Assembly: GCF_000716545.1 (NCBI RefSeq)
Contig: NZ_JNWZ01000099.1
Span: forward strand, 1 to 17,324
Origin: Kitasatospora phosalacinea
GTDB lineage: Bacteria > Actinomycetota > Actinomycetes > Streptomycetales > Streptomycetaceae
Length of the DNA: 17,324 nucleotides
Reading direction: 5' to 3'
Positions 12,879 through 17,324 of this stretch are shown here, one piece after another. Position numbers and translations under genes: made by a program. Numbering within the stretch: the stretch's first letter is position 1; every line of letters begins with the position of its first letter. The notes under the pieces are model-generated. The model worked only from the letters and a program-made list of their open reading frames with translations, searched no databases and was not told the DNA's origin.

Positions 12879-14801
12879 ATGGCTCAGGAACCTCCCACGA
12901 CCCCCGGGTACGACCAGCAGCAGCCCTGGTACCCCCAGCCGCAGGGCTACCCGGAGCAGCAGGCGTACGACCAGCAGCCCCTCCCGCAGCAACAGCAGGG
13001 CTACGGTTACCCGGACCAGCAGCAGGCGTACGGCTACCCGGACCAGCAGCAGGCGTACGGCCAACAGCCCTTCCCGCAGCAGCAACAGGGCTACGGCTAC
13101 CCGGACCAGCAGGTCTACACCGACCAGCAGCAGGCGTACGCCGACCCGCAGCAGGGTTACGGCTACCCCCAGCAGCAGACCGGCTACCAGGACCAGTCCG
13201 GCCGGCAGCAGTCCCACCCGGGCGCCGAGCCCGGCCAGAGCCCGTTCGACCCGCCCCGGCAGCCGGGGGCCGCGCCCTACCCGGCGGCCGCCGAGCCCGC
13301 CGCCGCGCCCGTCACCGACTACCCGCAGACCAGCGCCGAGGACCCGTTCGCCCCCGGAGCCGACGGTGTGTCAGTCACCGCCGCCGGCCCGTCCGGTACC
13401 GGCGCCCCGGGCCGGGAACGCCCCGCCCCGCGCGGCTTCGCCGCCAAGGCCCGCGCCGCGGTGCTCGCCGGCGAGGGCGCCCCCAGCCGCCGCGGCTTGG
13501 CCGTCCGGGTCGGCGCGGGCGTCGCGGCGCTCGCCGTACTGGTCACCGCGGCCGTGCTCGCGGTCTCCGACGAGGACGAGGACGAGCCCGCCGCCAAGGC
13601 CGCCCCCGGCGGTTCGCAGAACATCGCCGTCGCCCACACCAAGGCATGGACGGTGACCGCCGACCCCGGCACCGCCGGCGCCCAGGGCACCGACGACACC
13701 CTGGTCGGCAGCTGGCTGCTGGCCGACACGGTGGTCCGCGCCGACGGCACCGGCGTGCACGCCTACGGCCTCGCCGACGGCAAGCCCGGCTGGACGCTCA
13801 AGGCCCCCGCCGACGGCGCCGTCCCCTGCGGCCTCTCCCCGTCCGTCAACGGCTCCGGCCTCGGCGCGGTCGCCTACCGCCGCTCCGCCGACCCGAAGAG
13901 CCCGTGCAGCACCGTCGCCGCCGTCGACACCAAGTCCGGCCAGGCGGTCTGGACGAAGACGCTCTCCGACACCAAGGACAGCTACGCCGCCCACGTCTCC
14001 GTCACCGAGGACAAGGTCGTCGCGGTCGGCGAGGACAAGGCCTACGCCTGGGCCGCCGCCGACGGCGCCGAGTCCTGGCAGTACGGCGGCCAGGGCAAGT
14101 TCTGCCGGCTGTCCGGCAGCGCCGGCGCCTCCGTGGTGCTGCTGCACAGCCACTGCGCCGACTCCACGCCCGGCGACCAGGCCGTCGCGCTCAACGTCTC
14201 CGACGGCAAGGTCAAGTACTGGCGCGGCCTGAACAACCAGCCCGCCACCGTCACCGTGCTCTCCGCCGAGCCCGCCGTGGTCCTCACCACCGGCGCGAAG
14301 CCCGAGGACGAGCGGGTGTTCGCCTGGGGCGCCGAGGGCGACCCGGGGGTGGAGATCCGGACCGCGGTCGAGGGCGGCGGCCGGCTGGACGTGGACAGCG
14401 GCAGCTTCGCCGCCGTCCCCGGCGTGTACTTCCAGGGCACCAGCATGTTCGCCGCCGTCGTCCCCGAGGGCGGCGGCAGCCCCACCTCGATCACCGCGTA
14501 CGACCTCGCCACCGGCAAGCCGCAGTGGCGCACCCCCATCACCGAGAAGGGCAAGGCCCACCCGGCCGGGGTGGACGCCGGCGGCCTGGTGGTCTCCGTC
14601 GACGAACGCGCCGACCAGCCCGCCCACCTCAGCCGCTTCGCGCTCTCCGGCGGCCAGGAGACCCAGGGCGGGGCCTTCCCGCAGGGCACCGGCTCGCTGC
14701 TCTCGGCCGGCCGGGTGCACACCGCCTCCGGGCACCTGGTGGCCGTCCCCGAGCACGCCTCCAACTACAGCGCCGCCACCGCCTTCACCAGCAAGGGCTG
14801 A
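12879..14801 (+). CDS. Membrane-anchored PQQ-like beta-propeller protein with Gln/Tyr/Pro-rich cytoplasmic tail
   Basis: This 640-residue protein has three parts. Residues 1 to about 165 form a disordered cytoplasmic tail rich in Gln, Tyr and Pro, with YGYPDQQ repeats. After a basic stretch (about 181-210) comes one membrane helix (about 208-229, VRVGAGVAALAVLVTAAVLA), then an acidic DEDEDE turn. The extracellular part (about 250-640) looks like PQQ/YVTN-type propeller blades, with repeated motifs such as VHAYGLADGKPGWTLK, VAAVDTKSGQAVWTK and ITAYDLATGKPQWRT. Cysteines 317/343 and 409/426 could form two disulfides outside the cell. It has no enzyme motif; a scaffold, sensor or cell-wall-facing role is inference. 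The ATG at 12879 follows GGACGG; an in-frame ATG at 12831 would add 16 residues and has no ribosome binding site. It ends at a strong bidirectional hairpin. Confidence 0.88.
   Translation: MAQEPPTTPGYDQQQPWYPQPQGYPEQQAYDQQPLPQQQQGYGYPDQQQAYGYPDQQQAYGQQPFPQQQQGYGYPDQQVYTDQQQAYADPQQGYGYPQQQTGYQDQSGRQQSHPGAEPGQSPFDPPRQPGAAPYPAAAEPAAAPVTDYPQTSAEDPFAPGADGVSVTAAGPSGTGAPGRERPAPRGFAAKARAAVLAGEGAPSRRGLAVRVGAGVAALAVLVTAAVLAVSDEDEDEPAAKAAPGGSQNIAVAHTKAWTVTADPGTAGAQGTDDTLVGSWLLADTVVRADGTGVHAYGLADGKPGWTLKAPADGAVPCGLSPSVNGSGLGAVAYRRSADPKSPCSTVAAVDTKSGQAVWTKTLSDTKDSYAAHVSVTEDKVVAVGEDKAYAWAAADGAESWQYGGQGKFCRLSGSAGASVVLLHSHCADSTPGDQAVALNVSDGKVKYWRGLNNQPATVTVLSAEPAVVLTTGAKPEDERVFAWGAEGDPGVEIRTAVEGGGRLDVDSGSFAAVPGVYFQGTSMFAAVVPEGGGSPTSITAYDLATGKPQWRTPITEKGKAHPAGVDAGGLVVSVDERADQPAHLSRFALSGGQETQGGAFPQGTGSLLSAGRVHTASGHLVAVPEHASNYSAATAFTSKG
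12971..13178 (+). repeat. Nested tandem repeats coding the YGYPDQQ-rich tail
   Basis: A 26-nt stretch starting at 13008 recurs exactly at 13035 (27-bp unit, encoding YPDQQQAYG). Around it, the 50-odd nt beginning at 12971 recur 90 bp later at 13061 with about five differences. Decayed copies continue to about 13178. All units are multiples of three, so copy-number change would keep the frame. Confidence 0.85.
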
Positions 14802-14837
14802 CCCGCCCCGCGCGGCCCGCCCGCCCCGCCCGCACGA

Positions 14838-14878
14838 CGACGGGCCCGACCTGTCCCCTGACCAGGTCGGGCCCGTCG
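14838..14878. terminator. 16-bp perfect inverted repeat between convergent genes, bidirectional terminator
   Basis: Bases 14838-14853 are the exact reverse complement of 14863-14878, with a 9-nt loop. It lies between the propeller gene stop (14801) and the HNH gene stop (14884), which converge. No T run is present on either side. Confidence 0.8.
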
Positions 14879-14883
14879 GCCCC

Positions 14884-15420
14884 TCACGCGCTCGTGGCCG
14901 CCCGCAGGCTCTCCGGCCGCTCCGGCAGCCAGGCCGCCAGCTCGCCCAGCTCACCCGCCCGCAGCCCGAGCGCGAGCATCAACGTCGCCTCCGGTGTCGG
15001 CTCGAACGGCCGCCGCAGCAGCCGCATCCCGGCCTGCTCCGGCGTCCGGTCCGCCTTGCGCTGGTTGCACTCCGCGCAGGCCGCCACCGTGTTCAGCCAA
15101 CTGTCCGCCCCACCGCGCGACTTGGGCGCCAGGTGGTCCACCGTGGTGCCCCGCCGCCCGCAGTAGGCGCACACGTGCTGGTCCCGCGCCAGCACCCCCC
15201 GCCGCGACCACGGCGCCCGTTGTCGGAACGGCACCCGCACGTACCTGGTCAGCCTGATCACCCGCGGCACCGGGAGCTGCACCCCCGACCCGCGCACCAC
15301 CCGCAGCGGGTGCGCCTGCTCGACCACCGCCTTGTCCTGCAGGACAAGCACCACGGCACGGCGCAGCGGCACCGTGCTCAGCGGTTCGTAGCTCGCGTTC
15401 AGGACAAGGGTGTTGCGCAT
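14884..15420 (-). CDS. HNH endonuclease family protein
   Basis: This 178-residue protein starts MRNTLVLNASYEPL, typical of a widespread actinobacterial and cyanobacterial HNH family, and has an HNH nuclease domain at about 74-125. Visible are the zinc-type pairs CAYC (84-87) and CAEC (115-118), the catalytic-type His96 in TTVDHLAPKSRGG, and Asn110 in SWLNTVAAC. A Glu/Leu-rich helical tail follows. Family members cut or nick DNA in varied settings; the biological role of this chromosomal single-copy type is not settled. The ATG at 15420 has GGAGGT 8 nt upstream. In-frame codons further upstream run into the divergent tyrS start and were not used. There is no restriction or homing context nearby. 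Confidence 0.92.
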   Translation of the reverse strand: MRNTLVLNASYEPLSTVPLRRAVVLVLQDKAVVEQAHPLRVVRGSGVQLPVPRVIRLTRYVRVPFRQRAPWSRRGVLARDQHVCAYCGRRGTTVDHLAPKSRGGADSWLNTVAACAECNQRKADRTPEQAGMRLLRRPFEPTPEATLMLALGLRAGELGELAAWLPERPESLRAATSA

Positions 15421-15465
15421 AACGGGCCACCTCCGGTGCTCGCGCCGCCGCACGGCGGTGGCACC

Positions 15466-15494
15466 ACTGTGAACGCCCGCACCCCGCCGAACAA
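15466..15494 (-). promoter_or_regulatory. Promoter for the HNH gene: -35 TTGTTC, 17-bp spacer, -10 CACAGT
   Basis: Read on the minus strand, TTGTTC (15494-15489) and CACAGT (15471-15466) are separated by exactly 17 bp. The predicted start near 15459 gives a leader of about 39 nt containing the GGAGGT ribosome binding site. The region is locally AT-richer than its surroundings. Confidence 0.5.
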
Positions 15495-15550
15495 CGGAAT
15501 TTCCACCCCCGCCCACCGACCTGCGCCGAAGCCCCCGCATCCCGAGCGCG

Positions 15551-15556
15551 TAGGCT
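15551..15556 (+). promoter_or_regulatory. -10 box TAGGCT for tyrS
   Basis: TAGGCT predicts a start near 15563 and a leader of about 75 nt ending in GAAGGAG, 10 nt before the GTG. The leader is too short for a T-box element and none is recognisable. The -35 is poor. Confidence 0.5.
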
Positions 15557-15637
15557 CTACCCCGCTGGAACCGTCCAGGCGCACCGCCCGTCCCGGGCCC
15601 ACCGCGCCGGACCCCCGACCGAAGGAGACGCGGGACC

Positions 15638-16903
15638 GTGACCGACATCGTCGACGAGCTGCAGTGGCGCGGGCTGATCGCCCTGTCCACTGACGAGGAC
15701 GCACTGCGCAAGGCGTTCGCGGACGGCCCGGTCACGTTCTATTGCGGCTTCGACCCGACCGCCCCCAGCCTGCACCTCGGCAACCTGGTCCAGATCCTCA
15801 CCATGCGCCGCATCCAGCAGGCCGGAAACCTCCCGCTCGGCCTGGTCGGCGGCGCCACCGGCCTGATCGGCGACCCCAAGCCCACCGCCGAGCGCGTCCT
15901 CAACGACCCCGAGACGGTGGCCGGCTGGGTCGAGCGCCTGCGCGGTCAGGTGGCGCGCTTCCTCGACTTCGAGGGCGAGTACGCCGCCCGCATGGTCAAC
16001 AACCTGGACTGGACGTCCGGCATGTCGGCCATCACCCTGCTGCGCGACGTCGGCAAGTACTTCCGCGTCAACAACATGATCGCCAAGGAGGCGGTGGCCC
16101 GCCGCCTCAACTCCGACGCGGGCATCAGCTACACCGAGTTCAGCTACCAGATCCTCCAGGGCATGGACTTCCTGGAGCTGAACCGCCGCTACGACTGCAC
16201 CCTGCAGACCGGCGGTAGCGACCAGTGGGGCAACCTCACCGCCGGCACCGACCTGATCCGCAAGGCCGAGGGCCGCTCCGTGCACGCCATCGCCACCCCG
16301 CTGATCACCAAGGCCGACGGCACCAAGTTCGGCAAGACCGAGTCCGGCACCGTCTGGCTCGACCCCGAACTCACCACCCCCTACGCCTTCTACCAGTTCT
16401 GGCTGAACGCCGACGACCGCGACGTCGCCAAGTTCCTGCGGATCTTCTCCTTCCGCAGCCGCGAGGAGATCGAGCAGCTCGAACGCGACACCGCCGAACG
16501 CCCCGCCGCCCGCCTCGCCCAGCGCGCCCTCGCCGAGGAGCTCACCACCCTCGTCCACGGCGCCGACCAGTACGAGCGCGCCGTCGCCGCCTCCAGGGCC
16601 CTCTTCGGCCAGGGCGACCTCGCCGACCTCGAACCCGCCACCCTCGCTGCGGCCCTCGCCGAGGTCCCGAAGGCCACGGTCGCCGAACTCGGCCAGCTCG
16701 TCGACCTGCTGGTCGAATCCGGCCTGGCCCCGAGCCGCTCCGGCGCCCGCCGCACCATCAAGGAAGGCGGCGCCTACCTCAACAACGCCAAGGTCACCGA
16801 CGAGGAAGCCGTCGCCACCACCGACGACCTCCTGCACGGCCGCTGGCTCGTCCTCCGCCGCGGCAAGCGCAACCTCGCCGCCGTCGAGCTCGCCGGCGCG
16901 TAA
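15638..16903 (+). CDS. tyrS: Tyrosyl-tRNA synthetase
   Basis: This cytoplasmic class I enzyme charges tRNA-Tyr with tyrosine. It is 421 residues, the normal bacterial length. The catalytic domain shows the tyrosine pocket [10 protein letters not shown] (Tyr35, Asp39), the HIGH-type motif written HLGN (46-49), [22 protein letters not shown] (Tyr170, Gln174, Asp177), TGGSDQWGN and the KMSKS-type loop KFGKT (230-234). The anticodon-binding region follows, and an S4 RNA-binding domain covers about 348-410 ([22 protein letters not shown]). Start: GTG at 15638 with GAAGGAG upstream, as [13 protein letters not shown] is the conserved N-terminus. The last base of the HIGH motif codes Asn instead of His. 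It is followed by a hairpin and then the rRNA control region. Confidence 0.97.
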   Translation: MTDIVDELQWRGLIALSTDEDALRKAFADGPVTFYCGFDPTAPSLHLGNLVQILTMRRIQQAGNLPLGLVGGATGLIGDPKPTAERVLNDPETVAGWVERLRGQVARFLDFEGEYAARMVNNLDWTSGMSAITLLRDVGKYFRVNNMIAKEAVARRLNSDAGISYTEFSYQILQGMDFLELNRRYDCTLQTGGSDQWGNLTAGTDLIRKAEGRSVHAIATPLITKADGTKFGKTESGTVWLDPELTTPYAFYQFWLNADDRDVAKFLRIFSFRSREEIEQLERDTAERPAARLAQRALAEELTTLVHGADQYERAVAASRALFGQGDLADLEPATLAAALAEVPKATVAELGQLVDLLVESGLAPSRSGARRTIKEGGAYLNNAKVTDEEAVATTDDLLHGRWLVLRRGKRNLAAVELAGA

Positions 16904-16973
16904 CGCCGCACACTGCCAGGCGCCACCAAGTGGCCTGAAACAGGACGCCGTTGACCTGCGAATATGGTGAAAA

Positions 16974-17010
16974 GGGGCCGGATCCAGCCAGATCCGGCCC
17001 CGTCATGTTT
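16974..17010 (+). terminator. Terminator after tyrS, abutting the first rRNA promoter
   Basis: An 11-bp perfect stem (16974-16984 with 16991-17001) with loop CAGCCA is followed by GTCATGTTT. It lies 70 nt after the tyrS stop. The last two Ts are the first two bases of the TTGACT -35 box of the next promoter. Confidence 0.8.
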
Positions 17011-17037
17011 GACTCGTCCGTCCCGGTGTCCTAACGT
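17009..17037 (+). promoter_or_regulatory. rRNA operon promoter P1: -35 TTGACT, 17-bp spacer, -10 TAACGT
   Basis: TTGACT (17009-17014) and TAACGT (17032-17037) are separated by exactly 17 bp, the best vegetative-type promoter in the window. The predicted start is near 17044. The first of at least three promoter-like boxes before the rRNA leader. Confidence 0.7.
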
Positions 17038-17153
17038 AGGTCGAGTCGCCTGAACCGGCTGGGACCGGGAGGCGGAACCCCCCAAACCTCAATGAGCGAT
17101 TCGTCGCGCGTCCGTTCGGATTTCGAATGGAAAAGCGGATCGAATAACTCTGG

Positions 17154-17159
17154 TAGAGT
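17154..17159 (+). promoter_or_regulatory. rRNA operon promoter P2: -10 TAGAGT within CTCTGGTAGAGTT
   Basis: CTCTGGTAGAGTT closely resembles promoter cores I recall from streptomycete rRNA leaders. The -10 sits inside a 6-bp inverted repeat, AACTCT (17146-17151) and AGAGTT (17155-17160). The -35 region is A-rich (AAAAGC) without a consensus match; GCGGATCGAA lies just upstream of it. Confidence 0.55.
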
Positions 17160-17230
17160 TCGGGAGCGCCGAAAGGCGAAAGCGAATCGGATCGAACGAA
17201 ACTCCGGAAAACGGAGCGGAAAACCTCTGA

Positions 17231-17236
17231 TAAGCT
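17231..17236 (+). promoter_or_regulatory. rRNA operon promoter P3: -10 TAAGCT within CTCTGATAAGCT
   Basis: CTCTGATAAGCTGGGAAC shares CTCTGRTA with P2, 77 bp upstream, and is likewise preceded by an A-rich segment and a second copy of CGGATCGAA (17188-17196). No consensus -35 is present. It is the promoter nearest the 16S gene. Confidence 0.55.
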
Positions 17237-17324
17237 GGGAACACGAAAGAACGAAGCGCCCGGAGGGTCCGCAGGGATGCGGCTCGAAGGAAGTGTCCGT
17301 TCCTTGAGAACTCAACAGCGTGCC

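Larger units (their letters stand above)
17044..17324 (+). other. rRNA operon control region and leader upstream of 16S rRNA
   Basis: This 281-nt stretch holds no gene. It is much richer in A than the rest of the window and ends with the block CGTTCCTTGAGAACTCAACA, which I recognise as the conserved streptomycete sequence shortly before mature 16S rRNA. GTTC/GAAC around CTTGA can form a small boxB-like hairpin. CCGCA (17269-17273) pairs with TGCGG (17278-17282) around a GGGA tetraloop. AAGCGCCCGGAGG (17255-17267) precedes these. The 16S gene should begin beyond the right edge. Short open frames here are spurious. Confidence 0.75.

Noticed and set aside
15426..15462. GCCACC/GGTGGC pairing in the HNH leader as a ribosome-binding-site-sequestering switch
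   Set aside because: The predicted transcription start (about 15459) removes part of the upstream arm, and in DNA this GC-rich six-base pairings are common.
17092..17307. Short open frames (plus and minus strand) between tyrS and the right edge as small genes
   Set aside because: They lie in the rRNA promoter and leader region, lack ribosome binding sites and do not have the third-position GC bias of the real genes.
1..17324. CRISPR arrays, insertion sequences, attachment sites, tRNA genes or phage genes
   Set aside because: No spaced direct-repeat array, transposase, integrase, terminal inverted repeats or tRNA cloverleaf was recognised; the HNH gene has no mobile-element context.

Overview
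This is about 17.3 kb of very GC-rich actinobacterial DNA. Several things point to Streptomycetaceae (Streptomyces or Kitasatospora): third codon positions are almost all G or C; many -10 boxes read TAGGCT or TAGCGT; there is a SGM_5486-type microprotein; and the right end carries a Streptomyces-style rRNA leader. The content looks like conserved core chromosome. I see no insertion sequence, prophage, CRISPR array, tRNA or other sign of horizontal transfer.

Layout, left to right. (1) The 3' part of a CynX/NimT-type MFS exporter, followed by a 40-residue single-span membrane microprotein. (2) A SixA-like phosphohistidine phosphatase (+) converging on serB (-), separated by a 25-bp perfect inverted repeat. 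(3) Divergent from serB, a 913-residue FHA-FHA-ABC-ATPase-ABC2 half transporter resembling mycobacterial Rv1747. (4) A soluble GAF-domain histidine kinase and an overlapping NarL/LuxR response regulator, with a 14-bp palindrome in the kinase promoter. (5) A 265-residue protein of unknown function (-), divergent from a stand-alone ABC ATPase (+). (6) A NfeD/SPFH (stomatin-like) membrane pair. (7) A TauE/SafE-type permease and a pterin-4a-carbinolamine dehydratase. (8) A membrane-anchored beta-propeller protein with a Gln/Tyr/Pro-rich cytoplasmic tail. (9) An HNH endonuclease (-), divergent from tyrS (+). (10) A terminator, then a multi-promoter rRNA operon control region and leader. The 16S gene itself would start beyond the right edge.

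Most genes are single transcription units. Clear co-transcription is seen for kinase/regulator (8-nt overlap) and NfeD/SPFH (10-nt gap, TTG start). Four genes have a TANNNT box 6-7 nt before the start codon and are predicted to give leaderless mRNAs. Start codons were chosen by family N-termini, ribosome binding sites and these promoter boxes. Residue numbers refer to the chosen starts. Comparisons with named proteins (Rv1747, DevS, E. coli TyrRS) are from memory, not from a search. I did not find an obviously new multi-gene system. The best leads are the transporter-linked microprotein, the kinase promoter palindrome with a possible haem-type GAF sensor, and the FHA-gated exporter.
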